From assembly GCA_913776255.1 (NCBI GenBank), contig CAJYLV010000028.1, forward strand, positions 1 to 45,298: a stretch of 45,298 nucleotides of DNA. The letters run 5' to 3'. The notes beneath the pieces were generated by a model. The model searched no databases, had not been told where the DNA came from, and saw only the letters and a program-made list of their open reading frames with translations. A program made the translations under genes and the position numbers. The DNA comes from an uncultured Sphingomonas sp. Lineage in GTDB: Bacteria; Pseudomonadota; Alphaproteobacteria; Sphingomonadales; Sphingomonadaceae. Shown here piece by piece: positions 24,703 through 33,532 of the stretch (the first letter of the stretch is position 1; every line of letters starts with the position of its first letter).

Positions 24703-26208
24703 ATGCGGGATCCGATACGATCGATCGTGATCGTCGGCGGGGGAACGGCAGGCTGGATGGCCGCGACGTTCCTCGCGCGGCGGCTGGCGCATCTGCGGCT
24801 GGCGATCACCGTCGTCGAAAGCTCCGCGATCGGGACGATCGGGGTCGGCGAGGCGACGGTGCCCGCGATCCGCGACTTCTTCGCCGCGATCGAACTCGGC
24901 GAGGCGGACGTGCTGCGCGAAACCGAGGCGACGATCAAATACGGCATCCGCTTCGCCGGCTGGAAGGAGCCGGGGCACGACTTCTTCCATCCGTTCGGCC
25001 TCTACGGGGTCGGCGCGCAGGGCGTGGCGTTCCACCATTATTGGCTGAAGCTGCGCGCAGGCGGCGATTCCACCCCGCTCGGCGCCTATTGCCTCGCGAC
25101 GCAACTGGCGGAGCGCGGGCTGTTCCTGCCGCCGGTCGACCGGCCCGCCAACGATCTGGGCGTGTTCAACTTCGCGGTGCATTTCGATGCGTCGAAGTTC
25201 GCGGCGCTGCTGCGGCGGCTCGCGCTCGCCAACGGCGTGCGGCACGTCGATGCGCGGATCACCGATGTCGCGCGCGACGGCGAGGACGGGCGCGTCACCG
25301 CGGTGACGCTCGATGGCGGACAGGAGATCGCGGGCGACCTGTGGATCGACTGTTCGGGCTTCCGCAGCCTGCTGTTGGGCGAGGCGCTGGACGTGCCGTT
25401 CGTCGACTGGCGGCGCTGCCTGCCGTGCGACCGGGCGGTCGCGATCCCCTGCACCGCGGCGCAGGTGCACCGGCCGTTCACGACCGCGACCGCCACGCGG
25501 GCGGGCTGGCGCTGGCACATCCCGCTGCGGCATCGCGTCGGCAACGGGCACGTCTATTGCTCGGACTTCATCGACGATGCGGCGGCGGAGGACGACCTGC
25601 TCGGCGCGCTGGAGGGCGAGCCGATCGCCGCGCCGAACCGCATCCGCTTCACCGCCGGGCATCGCGCGCGCTTCTGGGAGAAGAACGTCGTCGGGCTCGG
25701 CCTGTCGTCGGGCTTCCTCGAACCGCTCGAATCGACCAGCATCACGCTGATCCAGTCGGGGCTGGAGCGGTTGATCCCGCTGTTCCCGGCACGCGCTATC
25801 GATCCGCGGCTGGCCGCGACCTACAATCGCCAGTCGGTGCTGGAGTTCGAGCGGATCCGCGACTTCCTGATGCTGCATTACAGCGGCAACCGTCGTTTCG
25901 GCGAGCCTTTCTGGGATCATGTCCGCGCGATCGAACCGACCGAGGGCTTGCAGGGCAAGCTCGACGCGTGGCGCGCCGCGGGCGAGTTCGTGCGGCGCGA
26001 GTGGGATACGTTCCAGGATGCGAGCTGGCTGAGCATGTATGCGGGCTTCGACGATCTGCCGGCGCGTCATGCACTCGGCGCGGACCAGATACCGGAGGCG
26101 GATCTGCGCGACAGCCTGACGCGGATGCGGGCGGCGATCGAGGGGACGTTGCGGCATGCCGAGCCGCACGCCGACTTCCTGACCCGCGTCCATGCAGGTC
26201 AGGCATGA
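24703..26208 (+). CDS. flavin-dependent tryptophan-halogenase family protein
   Basis: 501 residues from ATG 24703 (weak Shine-Dalgarno). FAD-binding GGGTAGW at 12-18, IGVGEATVP near 46-53, and the Lys79 in ATIKYGIRFAGW that corresponds to the catalytic lysine of PrnA-type halogenases. The WxWxIP signature appears as GWRWHIPL and the LEPLESTS motif is also present. A real FADH2-dependent halogenase is possible, but in Caulobacter, Xanthomonas and sphingomonads this family is regularly found behind TonB-dependent carbohydrate receptors, and its role there is unknown. The TGA overlaps the ROK start as ATGA, so the two are coupled. Confidence 0.9.
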   Translation: MRDPIRSIVIVGGGTAGWMAATFLARRLAHLRLAITVVESSAIGTIGVGEATVPAIRDFFAAIELGEADVLRETEATIKYGIRFAGWKEPGHDFFHPFGLYGVGAQGVAFHHYWLKLRAGGDSTPLGAYCLATQLAERGLFLPPVDRPANDLGVFNFAVHFDASKFAALLRRLALANGVRHVDARITDVARDGEDGRVTAVTLDGGQEIAGDLWIDCSGFRSLLLGEALDVPFVDWRRCLPCDRAVAIPCTAAQVHRPFTTATATRAGWRWHIPLRHRVGNGHVYCSDFIDDAAAEDDLLGALEGEPIAAPNRIRFTAGHRARFWEKNVVGLGLSSGFLEPLESTSITLIQSGLERLIPLFPARAIDPRLAATYNRQSVLEFERIRDFLMLHYSGNRRFGEPFWDHVRAIEPTEGLQGKLDAWRAAGEFVRREWDTFQDASWLSMYAGFDDLPARHALGADQIPEADLRDSLTRMRAAIEGTLRHAEPHADFLTRVHAGQA

Positions 26209-27416
26209 ACGCCGCCGCGCTGCTGCGTCTCACGGGCGCCAATATCGAACATGCCGGGCTCCACAACCAGCGCGTCGTGCTGCACGCGATCCGCGTCGCG
26301 GGCTCGGCGACGCGCGCCGAGGTGGCGGCGGTCACCGGGCTGACCACCGCGACCGTCACCAATATCACCAACCGCTTGCTGGAGGAGGGTTTGCTCGGTC
26401 GCGCCGGGCAGCGGCGCGGCGGGCGCGGACAGCCGGCGACGCGGTTGTGCGTCAACCCCGACGGCGCGTTCGCGATCGGGGTGAACATCGACCGCGACCA
26501 CCTGACGATGGTGGTGGTCGATTTCGAGGGCCGCTCGCGCGCGCGGATCAGCCGCGAGGTCGCTTATTCGAGCCCCGAGGACGTCCAGGGCTTCTATCGC
26601 GAGCATGTCCACAAGCTGCTGGAACAGGGCGGGATTGCGCCGGCGGCGTTGAGCGGGATCGGGGTGGCGCGGCCCGACGACCTCGGCGCGATCGACCTGC
26701 CCGGGCGGCCGCGCGACTATGATCGTTGGTCGACGCACGATGTCGCGTCGCTGTTCGCCGGGCCGCTCGACCTGCCCGTGACGGTCGAGAACGACGCCGC
26801 GGCGGCGGCGATCGGCGAGATGCAGTTCGGGCTCGGGCAACAACATGCGAGCTTTTTCTATCTGTTGATTACCGTCGGGCTCGGCGGGGGCGTGGTCGTC
26901 AACGCGCTCTACGATCGCGGCGCCAACGGGCGCAGCGGCGAGATCGGCTTCCTGCTGGTCGAGGATCGGGACGGGCGGCGCGTGCCGCTGCAGGAGGTGC
27001 TGTCGATCGGCGGACTGGCGCGCGCGCTGGAGGACAAGGGTCTGGGCGGGCAGGCGATTCACGCGCTGGACCTGGACGATCCGGCGGTGGCGGCGGTGAC
27101 CGATGCGTGGGTGGCGCGCGCCGCGGCGGCGCTGGCGCAGCCGTTGATCGCGGTCAGTTGCCTGCTCAACCCCGGCGCGGTGCTGGTCGGCGGGCGGCTG
27201 CCGGTCGCGCTGGTCGAGCGGCTGGCGCAGGCGACCAGCGCGCTGATGCAGCGCGACGGCGGCCATGCGCCTGTATTGGCACCGATCCGGACCGCCGCAC
27301 TGGCTGAAGACTCACCCGCGATCGGGGCGGCTTTGCTGGCATTCGGGCATCTCTTGCTGCCCGCCGACACGCCGGGGCGGCAGCCGGCGGCGATTTCACG
27401 AGACAAAGGGCGATAG
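26205..27416 (+). CDS. ROK family transcriptional regulator
   Basis: 403 residues. An N-terminal winged helix (LHNQRVVLHAIRVAGSATRAE, TGLTTATVTNITNRLLEEGLL, GRRGGRGQPAT) is followed by the ROK fold: IGVNIDRDHLTMVVVDFEG, ENDAAAAAIGEMQFG and TVGLGGGVV. The CxCGxxGC zinc motif of NagC/Mlc is absent (SGEIGFLLVEDRDGRR instead), and the DxGxT phosphate loop of ROK kinases is not kept. So it is a regulator and not a sugar kinase, and its ligand site is probably modified. ATGA overlap with the halogenase gene upstream; GH2 begins 1 bp after its stop. It is the only regulator in the glycan locus. Confidence 0.92.
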   Translation: MNAAALLRLTGANIEHAGLHNQRVVLHAIRVAGSATRAEVAAVTGLTTATVTNITNRLLEEGLLGRAGQRRGGRGQPATRLCVNPDGAFAIGVNIDRDHLTMVVVDFEGRSRARISREVAYSSPEDVQGFYREHVHKLLEQGGIAPAALSGIGVARPDDLGAIDLPGRPRDYDRWSTHDVASLFAGPLDLPVTVENDAAAAAIGEMQFGLGQQHASFFYLLITVGLGGGVVVNALYDRGANGRSGEIGFLLVEDRDGRRVPLQEVLSIGGLARALEDKGLGGQAIHALDLDDPAVAAVTDAWVARAAAALAQPLIAVSCLLNPGAVLVGGRLPVALVERLAQATSALMQRDGGHAPVLAPIRTAALAEDSPAIGAALLAFGHLLLPADTPGRQPAAISRDKGR

Positions 27417-27417
27417 G

Positions 27418-30400
27418 ATGATGCGCGCAACGACGATGGTCGCGGGGCTGTTGCTGGCCGGAACGGCGCTGGCGGGAACCGCACTGGCGCAGGAACTCGG
27501 CAATGCGGGACCGTATAATGCGCGGTTCCTGCGCGGCGGGGTCGGAATCGAGCGGCAGTTGGCGCGTGCCGAGGCGCTGGTGGCGACCGATGCGCCGTAC
27601 ACGATCGTCACCTGGGTCGACCCCGGTGCACTAAACGACGCGTCGGGGACGCTGATCCGGCTCGGAACAGCCGCCGCCGGACGCAAGCTGTCGCTCGAAA
27701 ACGGGCGGATGGTGCTGCGCGACGGCGCGACGGTGCTGCGCGGCGCCGTGGTGCCGAAAGGCTGGCATCATCTCGCCGCCGTATCGGATGGCGCACGGGT
27801 GACCTTGTATCTCGACGGGCGGCGCGTCGGCGGCGGCGCGGCGCGCGCGAGCGCGGTCGCCGCGCAGATCGCGATCGCGCCGGCGGACGCCGGGCAGCCG
27901 CATTTCGGCGGGCAGCTGATCGACGCGCGCGTCACCGGCACCGCGCTCGACGCGCGGCAGGTGGCGGCGCTCGCGCGGGCGAAGCCTGATGCAGCGTTGG
28001 TGCAGATGACCGAGGTCGGGGTCGGCTGGCCGTTCCAGAAACAGGCCAATATCGGGCTGACGACGCAGCAGGACGCGTGGACGCTGCCGCAGTCGCGCGA
28101 CGGCGCCTATACCGCGCCGGTCGCCAAGCCGGTGGCGCAGGTCGCGGCGATGCAGCCGGTGGCCGACAATCGCTGGCAGGTGAACGGCTGGACGCTCGCC
28201 GCCGCGCCCGAGGTGAAGGGGGACGGCGCGACGCTGTCGCGACCCGGCACGCCCGCGGGGACGTGGCGCGCGGCGACGGTGCCGGGGACGGTGCTCCAGA
28301 CATTGGTCGATCGCGGCATCTATCCCGATCCCTATTACGGGCTGAACAACCTCAAGATCCCCGAAAGCCTCGCGCGGCAGGATTATTGGTATCGCACGCG
28401 CTTCACGGTTCCGGCCCCGGCGGCGGGTAAGCGCCTGACGCTGGTGTTCGGCGGGATCAATTATGCGTCGGAGATCTGGGCGAACGGGCAGCGGGTCGGC
28501 GAGACGCATGGCGCGTTCGTGCGCGGGCAGTTCGATTATGTGCCGGTCGCGGGGGAGAATGTGATCGCGGTGCGCGTGTCGCCGCCGCCGCACCCCGGCA
28601 TCCCGCACGAGCAGTCGGTGAGCGCGGGGGTCGGCGAGAATGGCGGGCAGCTCGCGATCGACGGGCCGACCTTCGTCGCGACCGAGGGCTGGGACTGGAT
28701 CCCGGGCATCCGCGACCGCAACACCGGGCTGTGGCGGCCGGTCGAGCTGGTCGCGACCGGCGCGGTGCGGATCGGCGATCCGCACATCGTCACCGATCTG
28801 CCGCTGCCGCGCACCGATCGCGCCGACGTCTATGTCACGGTGCCGCTCGACAATGCCCGCCCCGCGACGCCGGTGACGGTACGCGTCGCGTTCGAGGGCG
28901 TGACGGTCGAGAAGCAGGTGACTGCGCCTACGGGCAAGAGCGAGGTGAAGTTCACCCCCGCCGAGTTCCGCCAGCTGAGCGTCGCCAACCCGAAGCTCTG
29001 GTGGCCGAACGGCTATGGCGAACCGCATCTGTATGACGTTACCTATCAGGTCGCGGATGCCCACGGCGTGTCCGACACGCGCACGGCGCGATTCGGCATC
29101 CGCGAGGTCAGCTACGATCTGTCGCTGTTCGATGCCGCGGGCGCGCTGCGGCGCGTCAACGTCCAGACCACCGACGGCGGGCTGGCGGGAACGCCGCTGA
29201 TCGACATCCGCCATGCCGCGATCAAACAGTCGCCGACCGGCTGGGCGGAGTCGCTGACCGCGGCCGGCGAGACGTCGCGCGCGGTGACGCCGATCACGGA
29301 GACGCTGCCCGAGCCGCATCTGACGATCCGCGTCAACGGCGTGCGGATCGCGGCGCGCGGCGGCAACTGGGGCATGGACGATGCGATGAAGCGCGTCAGC
29401 TACGACCGGCTCGCGCCCTATTTCCGCCTCCAGCGCGAGGCGCATATGAACATCATCCGCAACTGGATGGGCAACAACAACGAAGAGGAGTTCTTCGACC
29501 TCGCCGACGAGAACGGCATGATGGTGCTCAACGACTTCTGGCAGTCGACGCAGAACTTCCAGATCGAGCCGGAAGATGCGTCGCTGTTCCTCGACAACGC
29601 CCGCGACACGATCGCGCGCTATCGCAACCATCCCTCGATCATCCTGTGGTTCGGGCGCAACGAGGGCGTGCCCTATCCGGTGCTCAACGAGGGGCTGGCG
29701 AAGGCGGTGTTCGAGCTGGACGGGACGCGCTGGTTCACCGGCAGCTCGAACGTCGTCAACCTGCAGGGATCGGGGCCGTACAATTATCGCGCGCCGGTCG
29801 GCTATTTCACCGATCTCGCCACCGGCTTCTCGGTCGAGACCGGCACGCCGTCCTTCTCGACCGCGGAGTCGATCGCCAGCTATGTGCCGGCGGGCGACCG
29901 CTGGCCGCTCGGCGACGTGCTCGCCTATCACGACTGGCATTTCGGCGGGAACGGCGACACCAAGACGTTCATGGCTGCGCTCGACCGGATGTACGGCGCG
30001 GGCACCAGCTTTGCCGATTTCGAGCGCAAGGCGCAGATGATGAACCTCGAGACGCACAAGGCGATGTACGAGGGGTTCCTGGGGCATCTGTGGACCAAGA
30101 ATTCGGGGCGGCTGCTGTGGATGACGCACCCGGCGTGGCCGTCAAACGCGTGGCAGATCTATTCGTGGGATTATGACACGCAGGCGTCCTATTACGGGGC
30201 GAAGAAGGCGGTCGAGCCGCTGCACGTTCAGCTCAACCTGCCCGGCAACGAGCTGGTGGTGCTCAACACCACGCAGGCCGATGCCAAGGGGCTGACCGCG
30301 CGGGTGAAGGTGGTCGGGCTCGACAATCGTGAATTGTTCGCGCGCGACACCAAGCTGGACGCGCTCGCCAATCGCGCGACCGCGCTGGCGGCGGTGCCGC

Positions 30401-30828
30401 TCGACGGGCTGTTCGCGGCGAATCCGATGGTGCTGGTCAAATTGTCGCTGGTCGGCGCGGACGGGGCGCCGGTGTCGGAGAATTTCTACTGGCGCGGGCG
30501 CGACGAGCGCGCGTACCGGGCGCTCGACACGCTGGCCCCGGCGGCGCTGACCGCGCGTGCGGCGGCGGCGGTGGTCGAGGGCGATGATCGCGTCGTGCGG
30601 GTGACGCTGGCCAACGATACCCCGACGCCCGCGCTCAACGCCAAGCTGACGCTGGTCGACGCGCAGGGCAAGCGCATCCTGCCGGCCTTCTACGACGACA
30701 ATTACGTCTCGCTGCTGCCCGGCGAGCGGCGGGAGATCGCGATCCGCTACCCGGCGGCGGTCGCGGGGGCGCCGCGCGTCACGCTGGGCGGGTGGAACGT
30801 GCCCGCCGCGACGATCCCGGCCGGGTGA
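27418..30828 (+). CDS. GH2 family glycoside hydrolase with N-terminal LamG-like domain
   Basis: 1136 residues, ATG 27418 directly after the ROK stop (AGGGCGATAGG upstream). Signal peptide ends ALAQE. Residues about 30-200 form a LamG/concanavalin-like domain (TIVTWVDPGALND, WHHLAAVSDGARVTLYLDG). From about 255 the GH2 sandwich domains follow (YWYRTRFTVP, WANGQRVGETHGAF), then the TIM barrel with acid/base Glu749 (WFGRNEG) and nucleophile Glu807 (SVETGTPSF). The subfamily looks like the exo-glucosaminidase / mannosidase group (RGGNWGMDDA, MNIIRNWMGNNNEEEF) rather than LacZ. Substrate cannot be fixed: beta-mannoside, beta-galactoside or beta-glucosaminide. Confidence 0.9.
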   Translation: MMRATTMVAGLLLAGTALAGTALAQELGNAGPYNARFLRGGVGIERQLARAEALVATDAPYTIVTWVDPGALNDASGTLIRLGTAAAGRKLSLENGRMVLRDGATVLRGAVVPKGWHHLAAVSDGARVTLYLDGRRVGGGAARASAVAAQIAIAPADAGQPHFGGQLIDARVTGTALDARQVAALARAKPDAALVQMTEVGVGWPFQKQANIGLTTQQDAWTLPQSRDGAYTAPVAKPVAQVAAMQPVADNRWQVNGWTLAAAPEVKGDGATLSRPGTPAGTWRAATVPGTVLQTLVDRGIYPDPYYGLNNLKIPESLARQDYWYRTRFTVPAPAAGKRLTLVFGGINYASEIWANGQRVGETHGAFVRGQFDYVPVAGENVIAVRVSPPPHPGIPHEQSVSAGVGENGGQLAIDGPTFVATEGWDWIPGIRDRNTGLWRPVELVATGAVRIGDPHIVTDLPLPRTDRADVYVTVPLDNARPATPVTVRVAFEGVTVEKQVTAPTGKSEVKFTPAEFRQLSVANPKLWWPNGYGEPHLYDVTYQVADAHGVSDTRTARFGIREVSYDLSLFDAAGALRRVNVQTTDGGLAGTPLIDIRHAAIKQSPTGWAESLTAAGETSRAVTPITETLPEPHLTIRVNGVRIAARGGNWGMDDAMKRVSYDRLAPYFRLQREAHMNIIRNWMGNNNEEEFFDLADENGMMVLNDFWQSTQNFQIEPEDASLFLDNARDTIARYRNHPSIILWFGRNEGVPYPVLNEGLAKAVFELDGTRWFTGSSNVVNLQGSGPYNYRAPVGYFTDLATGFSVETGTPSFSTAESIASYVPAGDRWPLGDVLAYHDWHFGGNGDTKTFMAALDRMYGAGTSFADFERKAQMMNLETHKAMYEGFLGHLWTKNSGRLLWMTHPAWPSNAWQIYSWDYDTQASYYGAKKAVEPLHVQLNLPGNELVVLNTTQADAKGLTARVKVVGLDNRELFARDTKLDALANRATALAAVPLDGLFAANPMVLVKLSLVGADGAPVSENFYWRGRDERAYRALDTLAPAALTARAAAAVVEGDDRVVRVTLANDTPTPALNAKLTLVDAQGKRILPAFYDDNYVSLLPGERREIAIRYPAAVAGAPRVTLGGWNVPAATIPAG

Positions 30829-30863
30829 TTGACGGCAGGGGATAAAAGGGGTTGGCTGGCGCG

Positions 30864-31961
30864 ATGAGCGACGATCGAACCCTGATGATGACGCGGCGCG
30901 CCTGCGTCGGTGGCCTGCTGGCGCTGGGCGCATTGCCGGCGCGGGCGGCGGTGGCGGCGCCGGCATTATGGGTTGGCACCTATGTCGCCGAGGGCGGGGC
31001 GGGCGTGGTGCCGCTGCGCAAGGTCGGCGATGCGTGGGGGACCGGCGCGGCGGTGGCGGGCATTCGCAACGCCTCGTTCGCGGTCGGCGGCGCGCGCGGG
31101 CTGCGCTACGTGCTCGACGAGCAGCAGAAAGGCGGCCTCGGCGTCTACGATCGTGGCTTCCGCCGGGTCGCGACGTCGGCAACCTTGGGCGCGGACCCGT
31201 GCCATGCCGCGCTGTCGCCGGACGGCGGGATGCTGGCGGCGGCCAATTATTCGAGCGGAAGCGTCGCGGTGTGGACGCTCGATCGTGCGACGGGGCTGCC
31301 GAAGGGGCCGGTGCTCGCGCTCCAGCACAAGGGCAGCGGCCCGAACAAGGAGCGCCAGGCCGGGCCGCACGCGCATTGGGTCGGCTTCACGCGCGACGGG
31401 CGGACGCTCCATTCGGTCGATCTCGGCGCGGACGCGATCTTCGCGCATCGGCTCGGGCCGTCGGGCGTCACGGGCACCGACATTGCCTATCGCGCGACGC
31501 CGGGGTCGGGGCCGCGGCATCTGGCGCGGCATCCGCGCCTGCCCGTCGCCTATCTGGTCGCCGAGCTGGCGAACACGGTCACGGTGCTGCGCGCGTTGCC
31601 GGACGGGCGCTTCGTGGCGCGCAAGGTGCTGTCGACGGTGCCGGCCGGCTATCGCGGCGAGAGCTATGCCGGGCATATCGCGATGAACGCGGTGGGGACG
31701 CGGCTATATGTCTCCAACCGGGGGCACGACAGTATCGCGACCTTCGCGATCGACGGTGCGGGTGACCTGCGGCCGATCGGGCATGTCGCCAGCGGCGGGC
31801 ATTGGCCGCGCTATTTCCGGTTGCTGGAAGCGAGCGGCGAGCTGCTGGTCGCCAACCAGCGGTCGGGCGATGTCGCGCGGCTGCCGGTCGGGCGCGATGG
31901 CGTCGTGGCCCGGCCGACGCAGGTCGTGCGGATTCCGTCGGCGGTGTTCATCGGCGTGTGA
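30864..31961 (+). CDS. lactonase family (YbhE/6-phosphogluconolactonase-like) beta-propeller, Tat-exported
   Basis: 365 residues from ATG 30864. TTG 30852 would add four. Tat signal: MTRRACVGGLLALGALPA. Propeller pattern of the lactonase family: WVGTYV, ADPCHAALSPDGGMLAAANYSSGSVAVW, QAGPHAHWVGFTRDGRTL, GSGPRHLARHP, YAGHIAMNAVGTRLYVSNRGHDSI and GHWPRYF. The cytoplasmic member of the family opens 6-phosphogluconolactone. The export signal here points instead to a periplasmic sugar lactone, for example from oxidised arabinose or galactose. It is the last gene of the ROK-GH2-lactonase run (35 bp gap). Confidence 0.88.
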   Translation: MSDDRTLMMTRRACVGGLLALGALPARAAVAAPALWVGTYVAEGGAGVVPLRKVGDAWGTGAAVAGIRNASFAVGGARGLRYVLDEQQKGGLGVYDRGFRRVATSATLGADPCHAALSPDGGMLAAANYSSGSVAVWTLDRATGLPKGPVLALQHKGSGPNKERQAGPHAHWVGFTRDGRTLHSVDLGADAIFAHRLGPSGVTGTDIAYRATPGSGPRHLARHPRLPVAYLVAELANTVTVLRALPDGRFVARKVLSTVPAGYRGESYAGHIAMNAVGTRLYVSNRGHDSIATFAIDGAGDLRPIGHVASGGHWPRYFRLLEASGELLVANQRSGDVARLPVGRDGVVARPTQVVRIPSAVFIGV

Positions 31962-32039
31962 CGACGATCTTCGCGCACGGGGCTTCCGCCGCGCGAAATG
32001 ATTGTTATCCTGTGTTTCTGTCTCAAGATGGAGAGTGGG

Positions 32040-32546
32040 ATGTCGATCGTCGTCAATGGCTTGGCGGTGGACCCGCCCAGCGATCCGCGCGTGTCGCTGC
32101 TGGATCACCTCCGCGAGACGTTGCACCTGACCGGCACCAAGAAGGGCTGCAATCAGGGCGCGTGCGGGGCGTGCACGGTGCTGGTGGAGGGCGAGCGCAT
32201 CCTGTCGTGCCTTGCGCTGGCGGTGCAGTACGACGGGCGCGCGGTCACGACGATCGAGGGGCTGGCGGACGGCGACGCGCTGCACCCGTTGCAGGCCGCG
32301 TTCATCGAGCATGACGGCTTCCAGTGCGGTTATTGCACGCCGGGGCAGATTTGCTCGGCGATCGGGATGGCGGCGGAGGCCAGGCGCGGCGTGCCGAGCC
32401 ATGTCTCCGCCGATCTGTCGGGCACCATCACGCTGACGCGCGAGGAGGTGCAGGAGCGGATGAGCGGCAATCTGTGCCGCTGTGGCGCGCATAACGGGAT
32501 CATCGACGCGATCCTGGAGACGGTCATTGTGGAGGCGGGCGCATGA
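32040..32546 (+). CDS. molybdenum hydroxylase, 2Fe-2S subunit
   Basis: 168 residues from ATG 32040 with GGAG upstream. N-terminal plant-ferredoxin-type cluster: KGCNQGACGACTVLVEGERILSC (four Cys in the pattern CxxxxCxxC...C). C-terminal second cluster: QCGYCTPGQ and NLCRCGAHNG. This is the small subunit of xanthine-dehydrogenase / aldehyde-oxidase enzymes, passing electrons from Mo to FAD. The three-subunit order and subunit lengths resemble PaoABC of E. coli. PaoA has a Tat leader, but none is present here, so this enzyme is probably cytoplasmic. Overlaps the next gene by 4 nt (ATGA). Confidence 0.95.
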   Translation: MSIVVNGLAVDPPSDPRVSLLDHLRETLHLTGTKKGCNQGACGACTVLVEGERILSCLALAVQYDGRAVTTIEGLADGDALHPLQAAFIEHDGFQCGYCTPGQICSAIGMAAEARRGVPSHVSADLSGTITLTREEVQERMSGNLCRCGAHNGIIDAILETVIVEAGA

Positions 32547-33532
32547 CGCCGTTCCGCTACGAGCGCGCGGGCGACGTCGCCGAGGCGGTGCGGATGGGCG
32601 CGGCGCCGGGGGCGGCGTATCTGGGCGGCGGGACCAATCTGGTCGACCTGCTGCGCGAGACGGTGGCGCGGTCGGAGCGGCTGGTCGACGTGTCCGCGCT
32701 GTCGGATGCGATCAGCGAAACCGAGAGCGGCGGACTGCTGATCGGAGCGGGGGTGCGCAACACCGCGCTGGCGGCGCATCCGGTGGTGCGGGAGCGCTAT
32801 CCGGTGCTGTCGCGCGCGATCCTCGCGGGGGCGTCGGCGCAGATCCGCAACATGGCGACGGTCGGCGGCAACCTGATGCAGCGGACGCGCTGCACCTATT
32901 TCTACGACACCGACGGATCGCGCTGCAACAAGCGCGCGCCGGGCAGCGGGTGCGACGCGCGGGGCGGGTTCACGCGCATCCATGCGGTGCTGGGCGCGAG
33001 CGAAGCGTGCGTCGCGACGCATCCGTCCGATATGTGCGTGGCGCTCGCGGCGCTGGATGCGGTGGTGCATGTCGCGCGCGCGGGCGCAACGCGGACGGTG
33101 GCGTTCGGGGACTTTCACCGCCTGCCGGGCGAGCGGCCCGACCTCGATACCGTGCTGGAGCCGGGCGAGCTGATTACTGGCATCGAGCTGCCGGCGCTGC
33201 CGGTCGCGGCGCGGTCGACCTATCGCAAGGTGCGCGACCGCGCGAGCTATGCCTTCGCGCTGATCTCGGTGGCGGCGGCGCTGGAGATGGACGGCGAGCG
33301 GGTCGCTGACCTTCGCGTCGCGTTCGGCGGGGTGGCGCACAAGCCGTGGCGCGCGACGCAGGTCGAGGATGCGCTGCGCGGGGCGGCGCTGACCGACGAG
33401 GCGATCGGCGCGGCGGCGGCGCGCGAGTTCGCGGACGCGCAGCTGTTGCGCGACAATGCCTTCAAGCCTGCACTGGCGACGCGGACGCTGGTCGCGGTGC
33501 TGAACGCGCTGAAGACGGGAGAGACGGCATGA
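32543..33532 (+). CDS. molybdenum hydroxylase, FAD subunit with extra iron-sulfur motif
   Basis: 329 residues. FAD-binding PCMH-type domain: GAAYLGGGTNLVDLLRE and GASAQIRNMATVGGNLMQ. The insertion RCTYFYDTDGSRCNKR followed by GSGCDA holds three cysteines in the layout of PaoB, where such residues bind a 4Fe-4S cluster. Next, THPSDMCVAL and KVRDRASYAFALIS, and the C-terminal CO-dehydrogenase-flavoprotein-like domain. GGAGG precedes the ATG, and both ends overlap the neighbours as ATGA, so all three subunits are co-translated. Confidence 0.94.
   Translation: MTPFRYERAGDVAEAVRMGAAPGAAYLGGGTNLVDLLRETVARSERLVDVSALSDAISETESGGLLIGAGVRNTALAAHPVVRERYPVLSRAILAGASAQIRNMATVGGNLMQRTRCTYFYDTDGSRCNKRAPGSGCDARGGFTRIHAVLGASEACVATHPSDMCVALAALDAVVHVARAGATRTVAFGDFHRLPGERPDLDTVLEPGELITGIELPALPVAARSTYRKVRDRASYAFALISVAAALEMDGERVADLRVAFGGVAHKPWRATQVEDALRGAALTDEAIGAAAAREFADAQLLRDNAFKPALATRTLVAVLNALKTGETA

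Noticed and set aside
27631..30129. 832-codon frame antisense to the GH2 gene
   Set aside because: No recognisable domain, and the sense frame is a complete GH2 enzyme.
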